Source: Pseudophaeobacter sp. EL27
GTDB lineage: Bacteria > Pseudomonadota > Alphaproteobacteria > Rhodobacterales > Rhodobacteraceae
Length of the DNA: 64,000 nt
Direction: 5' to 3'
Assembly: GCF_900313025.1 (NCBI RefSeq)
Contig: NZ_OMPQ01000011.1
Location: 411,551 to 475,550, forward strand
Numbering within the stretch: position 1 is the first letter of the stretch; every line of letters begins with the position of its first letter. The notes below the pieces were generated by a model. The model was not told where the DNA came from, made no database searches, and saw only the letters and a list, made by a program, of their open reading frames with translations. This document shows positions 26,933-34,518 of this stretch, piece after piece. The position numbers were made by a program, and so were the translations under genes.

Positions 26933-28105
26933 ATGAAAAATGTTGTGATTGCCGGCGCGGCGCGGACCCCCATGGGTGGATTTCAAGGGGTGTTTGAGGC
27001 ACTGCCCGCCTCCGAACTGGGCGGTGTTGCCATCAAAGCGGCGCTGGAGGGCGCTGGCGCCAAAACGGTTGATGAGGTGCTGATGGGCTGTGTTTTGCCA
27101 GCAGGGCAAGGCCAGGCGCCCGCACGTCAGGCCGGTTTTGCCGCTGGTCTTGGTGAAGACGTCCCGGCAACCACGCTCAACAAGATGTGTGGCTCAGGTA
27201 TGAAGGCGGCAATGATTGCCTATGATCAAATCGCCCTGGGGCAAACTGACACGGTTGTTGCCGGCGGCATGGAGAGCATGACAAATGCGCCCTATCTGCT
27301 GCCCAATCAGCGCAGTGGCGCTCGAATCGGACATGGTCAGGTCATTGACCATATGTTCCTTGATGGCTTGGAAGACGCCTACGACAAAGGTCGCCTGATG
27401 GGCACCTTCGCCGAGGATTGCGCCGAACACTATCAGTTCACCCGCGAGGCACAGGATGAATACGCGTTGAAATCCCTCTCCAATGCGCTGGCTGCGGAGG
27501 AAAATGGTGCTTTTGACGGCGAAATTGCCAGCGTCACGGTAAAGACGCGCAAAGGCGCAACCACCAATGTCGCGGATGAGCAGCCCGGCAATGCCCGTCC
27601 CGAAAAGATACCGACCCTGAAACCAGCTTTCCGCAAAGACGGAACCGTGACGGCGGCCAATGCCTCATCGATCTCGGACGGGGCCGCCGCCTTGGTTCTG
27701 GCCTCCGAAGAGGCTGCTGTGGCGCAGGGGCTGACAATGCGTGCCCGTGTTCTTGGTCATGCCAGCCATGCCCAGGCGCCAGGCTGGTTCACCACCGCGC
27801 CGGTTCCCGCTGCGAAAAAACTTCTCGATCAAATTGGCTGGAACGTCGAAGAGGTCGATCTTTGGGAAGTGAACGAAGCCTTTGCCGTGGTTCCTATGGC
27901 CTTCATGCATGAGATGGGAATCAGCCGCGACAAGGTCAATGTAAACGGCGGCGCCTGTGCGCTGGGCCATCCCATTGGCGCTTCCGGCGCCCGGATCATG
28001 GTGACATTGCTCAATGCTCTGGAAAAGCGCGGGCTGAAACGCGGCGTTGCCGCGATCTGCATCGGTGGCGGCGAAGGGACTGCGATTGCCATCGAATTGG
28101 TCTGA
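26933..28105 (+). CDS. Acetyl-CoA acetyltransferase (thiolase)
   Basis: This 390-residue biosynthetic-type thiolase condenses two acetyl-CoA to acetoacetyl-CoA, or does the reverse. The nucleophile is Cys86 in 'NKMCGSGMKA', the catalytic His is in 'CALGHPIGASGARI', and the second Cys is in 'AICIGGGEGTA'. No acetoacetyl-CoA reductase (phaB) is adjacent, so its pathway (polyhydroxybutyrate, ketone-body use or another) is open. The start at 26933 has GGAGG 8 bases upstream. A family-2 repeat follows. Confidence 0.93.
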   Translation: MKNVVIAGAARTPMGGFQGVFEALPASELGGVAIKAALEGAGAKTVDEVLMGCVLPAGQGQAPARQAGFAAGLGEDVPATTLNKMCGSGMKAAMIAYDQIALGQTDTVVAGGMESMTNAPYLLPNQRSGARIGHGQVIDHMFLDGLEDAYDKGRLMGTFAEDCAEHYQFTREAQDEYALKSLSNALAAEENGAFDGEIASVTVKTRKGATTNVADEQPGNARPEKIPTLKPAFRKDGTVTAANASSISDGAAALVLASEEAAVAQGLTMRARVLGHASHAQAPGWFTTAPVPAAKKLLDQIGWNVEEVDLWEVNEAFAVVPMAFMHEMGISRDKVNVNGGACALGHPIGASGARIMVTLLNALEKRGLKRGVAAICIGGGEGTAIAIELV

Positions 28106-28111
28106 TTTTCA

Positions 28112-28180
28112 TTTGGCCAAAAATATCCTCGGGGGTGAATTGACCCCCAGGGGCAAGAGGGGGCAGAAAGCCCCCTCTAC
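28112..28180 (-). repeat. Intergenic repeat, family 2, copy A (inverted)
   Basis: On the minus strand this reads a GAGGGGGC/GCCCCCTC hairpin with a TTTCT loop, a C-rich/G-rich block, then CCCCCGAGGATATTTTTGG and an A-rich end. Copy B at 28672 has the same order on the plus strand. The sequence resembles intergenic segments that are common in Rhodobacteraceae. Confidence 0.7.
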
Positions 28181-28200
28181 TGGTTTCAAAGGACAGTGAC

Positions 28201-28656
28201 ATGGCTGTGGATTACGACGCCCTATCCAAAACAATTGCAGCCCTGACAGAGGGTGAGGATGATGCGGTTGCCCTGATGGCCACCGTGGCTTGCGAGTTAC
28301 ACCATAGTGACGACCGCTTTGATTGGACTGGGTTTTACCGCGTTGTTGATACCGAGTTGCTAAAAATCGGCCCCTATCAGGGGGGGCATGGCTGTCTGCA
28401 GATCCCGTTTTCACGTGGTGTTTGCGGTGCTGCGGCGCGCACAGGAGAGGCGCAGTTGGTTGCAGATGTCGAAGCCTTCCCCGGGCATATTGCCTGTGCC
28501 TCTTCCACCCGCTCTGAACTGGTGATTCCAGTGCGGAATGCGGGAGGACAGGTTATTGCGGTCTTGGATATCGACAGCGACCAACCTGATGCCTTTACCC
28601 TGGAAGACCAGCGTCAACTGACTGCAATTTTGCAGCAGGTGTTTGGTAGGCTCTAG
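28201..28656 (+). CDS. msrC: Free methionine-R-sulfoxide reductase
   Basis: This 151-residue single GAF-domain enzyme reduces free L-methionine-(R)-sulfoxide. The three cysteines are all present: Cys65 in 'GHGCLQIPF', Cys75 in 'RGVCGAAAR' and Cys99 in 'IACASSTRSE'. Their spacing of 10 and 24 residues equals that of characterised fRMsr enzymes. The fold motif 'FDWTGFYRVV' is present. It stands alone between two inverted family-2 repeats. Confidence 0.93.
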   Translation: MAVDYDALSKTIAALTEGEDDAVALMATVACELHHSDDRFDWTGFYRVVDTELLKIGPYQGGHGCLQIPFSRGVCGAAARTGEAQLVADVEAFPGHIACASSTRSELVIPVRNAGGQVIAVLDIDSDQPDAFTLEDQRQLTAILQQVFGRL

Positions 28657-28671
28657 GTATTATATCAAAAA

Positions 28672-28740
28672 GGGAGGGGCTTTGCCCCTCGGCCTATGGC
28701 CTCACCCCAGAATATTTTTGGAAAGATGATAAGCAAAGCG
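28672..28740 (+). repeat. Intergenic repeat, family 2, copy B
   Basis: A GAGGGGC/GCCCCTC hairpin (loop TTT) is followed by GGCC-TAT-GGCC, a C-rich run, AGAATATTTTTGG and an A-rich end. It matches copy A in reverse orientation, so the two copies bracket msrC. Confidence 0.7.
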
Positions 28741-28761
28741 CCTGCTGTGAGGGGGGGCGTG

Positions 28762-28851
28762 ATGTCTTTTGCTGAGCTTTGTGATGAAAAAATGCTTGAA
28801 AATTTCACCAAGTTGACGCATCGTGAAAAAGAGGAAGAAAATTTCACGTAA
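28762..28851 (+). CDS. Possible 29-codon leader peptide
   Basis: An ATG with a GAGG-rich run just upstream opens a 29-codon frame ending in TAA at 28849-28851. The start of the XRE-cupin gene is 10 bases further on. The frame is short and charged and contains Glu-Asn-Phe-Thr twice, 13 codons apart. These repeats are the same DNA as the GAAAATTTCAC direct repeats, so the frame may be only a by-product of operator DNA. Confidence 0.3.
   Translation: MSFAELCDEKMLENFTKLTHREKEEENFT
28798..28847 (+). promoter_or_regulatory. Direct repeats upstream of the XRE-cupin regulator
   Basis: The 11-base word GAAAATTTCAC occurs at 28798-28808 and 28837-28847, with centres 39 bases apart (about four helical turns). 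A related inverted half (GTGAAAA) lies between them. The position, 14-63 bases before the regulator's ATG, suits autoregulation. Confidence 0.45.
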
Positions 28852-28860
28852 GTTTTGCAA

Positions 28861-29445
28861 ATGGAGATGTCCGGCGTGATCAGCCAAGCCCCACAATCTG
28901 CAACTTTGGGTGCAGATATTCGCGCACTGCGCAAGGCGCGTGGGCTGACCCTGACCGATATTGCCGGGATGTTGGATAAATCGGTGGGCTGGCTGAGCCA
29001 GGTGGAGAGGGACCTGTCGGAGCCAACTATTTCAGACCTGCGGCAATTGGCCAATTGTCTGGGCGTGCCGATGTCGATGCTCTTTGCCCATTCCGGAGCC
29101 CCTGCGCATGAACATGGTTACATCGTGCGGGCTGGATCGCGCCGTCCCATGGGCTCGGGCGAGGAAGGCCTGATTGAAGAGTTGCTCTCGCCGGATCTGA
29201 CGGATGATTTTGAGATGGTGCATTCCACCTTTCAGCCGCGCTCCAAGATGCAGAAACCAGCGGATCGTCCGACTCAGGAAGTCGGCTATATGATCTCTGG
29301 TCGACTTGATCTGTTGATCGATGGCAAGGCCTTTAGCGTTGGGCCGGGTGACAGTTTCCGCATCAAGCATCAGCCCTATCAATGGGCCAATCCCTATGAT
29401 GAACCTGCCGTCGCGGTCTGGGTCATCGCGCCGCCGGTTTACTAA
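28861..29445 (+). CDS. XRE-family regulator with cupin domain
   Basis: This 194-residue transcription factor has an N-terminal XRE helix-turn-helix (about 15-70; 'TLTDIAGMLDKSVGWLSQVERDLSEPTISDLRQLA') and a C-terminal cupin_2 domain (about 115-190; 'QEVGYMISGRLDLLIDGKAFSVGPGDSFRIKH'). This class (PuuR-like) senses small amines or amino acids through the cupin. I prefer the ATG at 28861 over the TTG at 28855. The stop overlaps the next ATG (TAATG). The three following genes overlap one another, forming a likely four-gene operon. Confidence 0.9.
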   Translation: MEMSGVISQAPQSATLGADIRALRKARGLTLTDIAGMLDKSVGWLSQVERDLSEPTISDLRQLANCLGVPMSMLFAHSGAPAHEHGYIVRAGSRRPMGSGEEGLIEELLSPDLTDDFEMVHSTFQPRSKMQKPADRPTQEVGYMISGRLDLLIDGKAFSVGPGDSFRIKHQPYQWANPYDEPAVAVWVIAPPVY

Positions 29446-29939
29446 TGCGCAAGGGTGTTTTCATATCTCTCTTTGCTGTCGGCTTCATGCTCTTCTGGTC
29501 CTTTGGTATGGTCACTGGCTTAGCCTCTGCAGGGTGCCGCAAGGGGCTAACGCAGCCAGACAGGACGGATAGAGCCTGCCGGGTCAGTAGATTTGGTCTG
29601 CTGGGCCTCCGCAAGATTGGGCAGGCACATAAGCCAGGCGATGCTGAATTGTATATTGGCTATGCAGTGGAGCGTTTTCGGAATGGAAACCTCGAACAGG
29701 CCAATCGTGATTTCGAAACGGCCTATGAATGGGGACACAAGAGCCGCCATACTAGGAAGCTAAATTCCGGTTACGAAATTCCCGAAGCCCTGTTTTCTGC
29801 CATCGTGCGTGTACATCACAATCAGGTGCCAGCAGAGGCACGGGCAGTTTGGTACGGGATCTTAGAGAAAGAAGCGCCTGATCTTGTGTCGGCCTTGAAC
29901 GCGGAGTTGATGGCAACGCGGTCAGGGGGAGAGGGATGA
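29445..29939 (+). CDS. Hypothetical exported or membrane-anchored protein
   Basis: I do not recognise this 164-residue protein. An N-terminal hydrophobic stretch ('VFISLFAVGFMLFWSFGMVTGLASAGC') may be a signal peptide, a membrane anchor or a lipoprotein signal with Cys31. The middle ('DAELYIGYAVERFRNGNLEQANRDFETAYEWGHK') looks like one tetratricopeptide-type repeat. It is coupled to the XRE-cupin gene upstream (TAATG) and overlaps the LysE gene downstream by 4 bases. Confidence 0.7.
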   Translation: MRKGVFISLFAVGFMLFWSFGMVTGLASAGCRKGLTQPDRTDRACRVSRFGLLGLRKIGQAHKPGDAELYIGYAVERFRNGNLEQANRDFETAYEWGHKSRHTRKLNSGYEIPEALFSAIVRVHHNQVPAEARAVWYGILEKEAPDLVSALNAELMATRSGGEG

Positions 29940-30565
29940 CCTTTGAAGCCTGGACCATATTCGTGTTGTTCTGGGTGGCCTTTGTGACCACACCAGGGCC
30001 CAATGCGGTGAATTGCATCAGCAATGGCATGGTGCTGAGCTTTCCCAAGGCAATGCTTGGGGTGCTGGCGATCCTGACACAGGCCACGCTGTTTCTGGTG
30101 CTTTCGGCGCTGGGCGTCACCGCACTGATTGCGGCCTCTCCAACCGGGTTCTTTGTGGCCAAGCAGATCGGTGCAGGATTTCTGATCTTTCTAGGGATAC
30201 GCAACTGGCGCAACGCGGCCAAGCCTGCCCCGGCGGCAGAGCGTCCTGCCCGCCATGTCTATTTGCATGCCTTGGCCGTGGCGGTGATCAATCCCAAAAG
30301 CGTGGCGGGCTATCTCGCAGCTTTTTCCCAATTCGTGCAGCCGGAGGTGCCGATCTGGCAGCAGATGGGAGTGATCATGCCCACCGCATTGGTGCTGACC
30401 GCGCTGAGCTATACGGGCTTTACCCTTTTGGGGCTGGTGATGGGGCGCGCGGCGTTGAAAGCGGTGTTCAACATCTGGATCCGCCGGGTTCTGGCCCTGT
30501 GTTTCATCATCTATGGTGTGCTGCTTGGCGCCAGCAGCACACCGCAAGTGGAGGCAATGCGATGA
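29936..30565 (+). CDS. LysE/RhtB-type amino-acid exporter
   Basis: This 209-residue membrane protein has about six hydrophobic segments. The N-terminal signature is 'FVTTPGPNAVNCISNGMVLSFPKAMLGVLAI', and 'GAGFLIFLGIRNWRN' and 'AVAVINPKSVAGYLAAFSQFV' are other LysE marks. Relatives export lysine, threonine or homoserine lactones. Being in the same run as an XRE-cupin sensor suggests ligand-controlled efflux of an amino acid or amine, which is inference. It overlaps both neighbours by 4 bases. Confidence 0.9.
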   Translation: MTFEAWTIFVLFWVAFVTTPGPNAVNCISNGMVLSFPKAMLGVLAILTQATLFLVLSALGVTALIAASPTGFFVAKQIGAGFLIFLGIRNWRNAAKPAPAAERPARHVYLHALAVAVINPKSVAGYLAAFSQFVQPEVPIWQQMGVIMPTALVLTALSYTGFTLLGLVMGRAALKAVFNIWIRRVLALCFIIYGVLLGASSTPQVEAMR

Positions 30566-30945
30566 CTGCTCATGTAACCAGAGGCGCCTGCCTGTGCGGC
30601 GATATCCGTTTTGAAACGGAGGCTGAACCGCAGGGGGCATCTATGTGTCACTGTGGTCAGTGCCGCAAGCAATCCGGCGGGATCTGGTCGTCGGCCTATG
30701 TGCAGGACAGCGCCTTGACCATCACTGGCCCGGTGAGCTGGTACGAGGCCAGTGACACAGCCAAGCGCGGCTTCTGCGCCCGTTGCGGCTCCTACCTGTT
30801 CTGGAAGGCCCATGACGAAGACACCACAAGTTTTGCCCTTGGCGCTGTAGAGGCGCCCACGGGGCTGAGCATCGAGAAACATATTTTTGTGCGCGACAAA
30901 GGCGATTTCTACGAGATCGCCGATGGCGTTTTGCAAAAAGACTAA
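30562..30945 (+). CDS. GFA family (glutathione-dependent formaldehyde-activating-like) protein
   Basis: This 127-residue zinc-binding protein of the Mss4-like GFA fold has cysteines in 'RGACLCGDIRF', 'SMCHCGQCRKQSG' and 'KRGFCARCGSYLFW', which bind two zinc ions. GFA of Paracoccus speeds S-hydroxymethylglutathione formation, but most family members have unknown roles. It is translationally coupled to the exporter (ATGA). It lies just before a dehydrogenase of the type that releases formaldehyde, with a 15-base gap, so a link to one-carbon handling is plausible but unproven. Confidence 0.88.
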   Translation: MTAHVTRGACLCGDIRFETEAEPQGASMCHCGQCRKQSGGIWSSAYVQDSALTITGPVSWYEASDTAKRGFCARCGSYLFWKAHDEDTTSFALGAVEAPTGLSIEKHIFVRDKGDFYEIADGVLQKD

Positions 30946-30960
30946 GACTAGGGAGCAAAC

Positions 30961-33408
30961 ATGTCTGATTTTCCAACCAAGGCCCGTGTGGTCATCATCG
31001 GCGGCGGCGTGATTGGCGCCTCTAGCCTCTATCATCTGGCCAAGAAGGGCTGGACCGATTGTGTGCTTCTGGAGAAGAACGAGCTGACCGCCGGGTCCAC
31101 CTGGCATGCGGCGGGCAATGTGCCGACCTTCTCCACCTCCTGGTCGATCATGAATATGCAGCGCTATTCGACCGAGCTTTATGCCCGTCTGGGTGAAGAG
31201 GTCGACTACCCAATGAACTATCACCAGACGGGTTCGATCCGTCTGGCGCATAGCAAGGAGCGGATGCAGGAGTTTGAACGCGCCTGTTCTATGGGTCGGT
31301 ATCAGGGCATCGAGATGGAGATCTGGACGCCGGAGCAGGCCAAGGAGCATTATCCTTTCCTGGAAACCCATGATCTGGAAGGGGTGCTCTGGGACCCCTC
31401 GGATGGGGATATCGACCCGGCACAGGTGACCCAGGCCCTGGCAAAGGGTGCCCGCGACATGGGGGCCAAGATCATCCGCTTTTGCCCCGCAACAGGTGTG
31501 ACCCAGAAAGAAGACAAGACCTGGATCGTCCACACCGAGAAGGGCGACATCGAATGTGACTATGTGGTCAACTCTGCAGGTTATTATGCCCAGCGGGTGG
31601 GTGAGATGTTCAAACCCTATGGCGGCCGCACCGTGCCGATGATGGTGATGTCGCACCAGTATCTGCTGACCGAGCAGATCGATGAGGTTGAAGCTCATGT
31701 CAAAGAGACGGGTAAGAAACTGCCGCTGATCCGTGATGTGGATGTCTCTTACTATCTGCGCCAGGAAAAGAACGGCTACAACCTTGGCCCATACGAGCCG
31801 AACTGCCGTGGCCACTGGATGACCGAGGACGACCAGATGCCGGAGGATTTCTCCTTCCAGCTCTGGCAGGATGATCTGGACCGGATCGAGGATATCGTCA
31901 CCGATGCGATGGAGCGGGTGCCGCTGATGGCGACATCTGGTGTCTCCAGCGTCATCAATGGTCCGATTCCCTATGCCCCCGATGGCCTGCCGCTGATTGG
32001 CCCGATGCCCGGCGTCGACAATGCCTTTGAGGCCTGCGTCTTTACCTTTGGCATTGCCCAGGGTGGTGGCGCTGGCAAGGTGCTGGCGGAGTGGATTGTG
32101 GATGGGCAGACCGAATGGGACATGTGGTCCGTCGATCCGCGTCGCTACACCGACTATACCGATCAGGACTACTGCGACCAGAAAGGCATGGAAGTCTACG
32201 GCAATGAATATGCCATGCATTTCCCCCATCATGAATGGCCCGCCGCGCGCGACAAGAAGGTCAGCCAGGTGCATGCTCAGATCAAGGAAATGGGCGGTCA
32301 GATGGGCGCCTACAACGGTTGGGAACGGGCCAACTGGTTCGCCAAGGATGGCGATGATACCTCTGAGGAAGCCACCCATACCTGGGGTCGTTCCGGTCCA
32401 TGGCAGAGCCGCATTCAGGAAGAATGCGAAGCGGTGCGTGACGGCGTAGGTGTGCTCGATCTACCCGGTTTCTCACGCTACAACCTGACAGGTGAAGGCG
32501 CTGCCGAGTTTCTGCGCGGGATGGTGACAGGTGGTCTGCCCAAGGTGGGCCGGATGAACCTGGTCTATTTCTCCGACACACGTGGCCGCATCCTGACCGA
32601 GATGTCCTGTGTGCGTCACGGCGAAGACCATTTCACTATGATCACCGCGGGTTCGGCCCAGTGGCATGATTTTGAGGTGTTGAAAAAGTCGCTGCCCGCA
32701 GGGCTTTCGCTGACCGACCACACCACCGAATTTGCCACCATGATCGTCACTGGCCCCAAATCGCGGGAGCTGTTTGCCGGCATCTCTGATGCGGATCTGT
32801 CCCTTGGTTGGCTCACGCATCAAAGCGCTACAGTGGCGGGCAAACCTGCCTTCCTGGCGCGGGTATCCTATGCGGGTGAATTGGGTTGGGAGGTGCACTG
32901 TGCCAACGAAGACCAGCCGGAAATCTATGCGGCATTGATTTCTGGCGGCGCCAAACCCTTTGGCATGTATGCGCTGAACTCCCTACGTATCGAGAAAGGC
33001 TATCGCACCTGGAAAGGCGACCTTTCGACCGATTTCACCATGCTCGAAGGCGGTCTTGGCCGGTTCATCAAACTCGACAAGCCACAGGATTTCCCCGGTA
33101 AGGCGGCGATCCAGAATGAGATGCAGCAGGGGCCCAAAAAGACCTTTGTCACCATGATCGTCGACGCTGGTGATGCAGACGCGCCCTATATGTCCTGCAT
33201 CTGGAAAGAGGGTGAGATTGTCGGCGAGACCACATCGGGTGACTACGGCTACCGGGTCAATGCCTCGATCGCGCTGGGCACTCTGCGCAGCGATCTGGCG
33301 GTGCCGGGAACCGAGGTCGAAATTGAGATCTACGGCAAAAAATGTCGCGCTGTGGTACAAGAGGACAAACCCCTGTGGGATCCCGCCAACGCGCGCCTGC
33401 GCGCCTGA
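30961..33408 (+). CDS. FAD-GcvT dehydrogenase, dimethylglycine/sarcosine type (first paralogue)
   Basis: This 815-residue two-part flavoenzyme has an N-terminal DAO-type FAD domain ('RVVIIGGGVIGASSLYHLAKKG') with a histidine in 'AGSTWHAAGNV', where dimethylglycine dehydrogenase attaches FAD covalently. A C-terminal GcvT-like folate domain follows (about 430-815; 'RYNLTGEGAAEFLRGMVTGGLPKVGRMNLVYF', 'SYAGELGWEVH', 'LRIEKGYRTWKGDLS'). Such enzymes demethylate dimethylglycine or sarcosine and pass the carbon to tetrahydrofolate. A GGGAG ribosome site precedes the ATG. It is followed on the same strand by the MDR, methyltransferase and regulator genes. The exact substrate is uncertain. Confidence 0.88.
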   Translation: MSDFPTKARVVIIGGGVIGASSLYHLAKKGWTDCVLLEKNELTAGSTWHAAGNVPTFSTSWSIMNMQRYSTELYARLGEEVDYPMNYHQTGSIRLAHSKERMQEFERACSMGRYQGIEMEIWTPEQAKEHYPFLETHDLEGVLWDPSDGDIDPAQVTQALAKGARDMGAKIIRFCPATGVTQKEDKTWIVHTEKGDIECDYVVNSAGYYAQRVGEMFKPYGGRTVPMMVMSHQYLLTEQIDEVEAHVKETGKKLPLIRDVDVSYYLRQEKNGYNLGPYEPNCRGHWMTEDDQMPEDFSFQLWQDDLDRIEDIVTDAMERVPLMATSGVSSVINGPIPYAPDGLPLIGPMPGVDNAFEACVFTFGIAQGGGAGKVLAEWIVDGQTEWDMWSVDPRRYTDYTDQDYCDQKGMEVYGNEYAMHFPHHEWPAARDKKVSQVHAQIKEMGGQMGAYNGWERANWFAKDGDDTSEEATHTWGRSGPWQSRIQEECEAVRDGVGVLDLPGFSRYNLTGEGAAEFLRGMVTGGLPKVGRMNLVYFSDTRGRILTEMSCVRHGEDHFTMITAGSAQWHDFEVLKKSLPAGLSLTDHTTEFATMIVTGPKSRELFAGISDADLSLGWLTHQSATVAGKPAFLARVSYAGELGWEVHCANEDQPEIYAALISGGAKPFGMYALNSLRIEKGYRTWKGDLSTDFTMLEGGLGRFIKLDKPQDFPGKAAIQNEMQQGPKKTFVTMIVDAGDADAPYMSCIWKEGEIVGETTSGDYGYRVNASIALGTLRSDLAVPGTEVEIEIYGKKCRAVVQEDKPLWDPANARLRA

Positions 33409-33455
33409 TCACTGCAACAGAAAAGGGCCGCCCCCGTGACCCAAGAGGACAAACC

Positions 33456-34505
33456 ATGACTGATAGAATGCAGGCTGTTTACCTTACAGGCCACGGCGGC
33501 CCCGAGATGCTGGAGTTTCGCAACGACATTCCTGTTCCGGTCCCGGGGCCGGGGCAGGTCTTGATCCGGGTCGCGGCGGCCGGGGTCAACAATACCGATA
33601 TCAATACCCGCATCGGCTGGTATGCCCCTGAGGTAACGGGTGCGACCGATGATGTGACCGAGGACGTCGAGGCCGGCGGCCATGCCGGCGCGCTGAGTTT
33701 TCCACGCATTCAAGGCGGTGATCTCTGCGGCGTGGTTGAAGCGCTGGGGCCAGGCGCCAGCCGTTTTCAGATCGGCAATCGCGTCACCTGCCCGGTGAAC
33801 CTGCCGCGTGCGCGTCCCGGCGCACCCATGGGATACATCGCTATTGGGTCTGAGATCGACGGGGCTTTTGCGCAGTTTTGCCTGATGGATGAGGATGATC
33901 TCTATGATGTCAGTGCCTCGCCGCTGAGCGATGTCCAGATAGCCGCCATTCCCTGCGCCTTTGGCACAGCCGAGGGTCTATTGGCGCGCGCTGGCGTGAC
34001 GGCAGGGCATGAGGTTCTGATCACCGGTGCCTCTGGTGGCGTTGGCCTAGCGGCAGTCGAACTGGCCAGCCTGCGCGGGGCCAATGTAACTGCGCTCTGT
34101 AGTGCCTCCAAGGCGGAGGCCGTGCGGGGGCAGGGGGCCATGACAACATGGGGGCGCGATGCCAAGCTGCCCACAGATCACTTTGATGTGGTGATTGATA
34201 TTGTCGGCGGCGCTGGCTGGGGAGATCTGATACTGGCGCTGCGACCCGGCGGCCACTATGCGGTGGCCGGCGCCATTGCTGGCCCCATGGTAGAGGCCGA
34301 CCTGCGCAATATCTATCTGCGTGATATCACCATCCATGGCTGCACCTATCAATCGCCCGAGAATTTTGGCCGCCTCGTTGCCTTGATCAATGCCGGGCGG
34401 ATCAAACCCTTGGTGTCCAATACCTACCCACTCCAGGACATTGCCACAGCTCAGGAGGACTTTCAGTCCAAAGCGCTGCCCGGCAAGCTGGTCCTGATCC
34501 CATAG
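33456..34505 (+). CDS. MDR-family zinc-type alcohol dehydrogenase/quinone reductase
   Basis: This 349-residue medium-chain oxidoreductase has an N-terminal GroES-like domain (about 1-140) and a Rossmann domain with 'VLITGASGGVGLAAVELASLRGANVTALCSASK'. The structural-zinc cysteine quartet is absent, so it is closer to the quinone-oxidoreductase branch. An unusual acidic insert follows the first domain's loop ('GATDDVTEDVEAGGHAGALSF'). The start at 33456 has GAGG upstream and excludes about 38 codons that overlap the previous gene's 3' end. Confidence 0.82.
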   Translation: MTDRMQAVYLTGHGGPEMLEFRNDIPVPVPGPGQVLIRVAAAGVNNTDINTRIGWYAPEVTGATDDVTEDVEAGGHAGALSFPRIQGGDLCGVVEALGPGASRFQIGNRVTCPVNLPRARPGAPMGYIAIGSEIDGAFAQFCLMDEDDLYDVSASPLSDVQIAAIPCAFGTAEGLLARAGVTAGHEVLITGASGGVGLAAVELASLRGANVTALCSASKAEAVRGQGAMTTWGRDAKLPTDHFDVVIDIVGGAGWGDLILALRPGGHYAVAGAIAGPMVEADLRNIYLRDITIHGCTYQSPENFGRLVALINAGRIKPLVSNTYPLQDIATAQEDFQSKALPGKLVLIP

Positions 34506-34518
34506 TGAGAAGAAGATC

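Noticed and set aside
30511..32379. 622-codon antisense frame over the first FAD-GcvT gene
   Set aside because: Same composition artefact as at the paralogue. No ribosome site and no protein-like motif.
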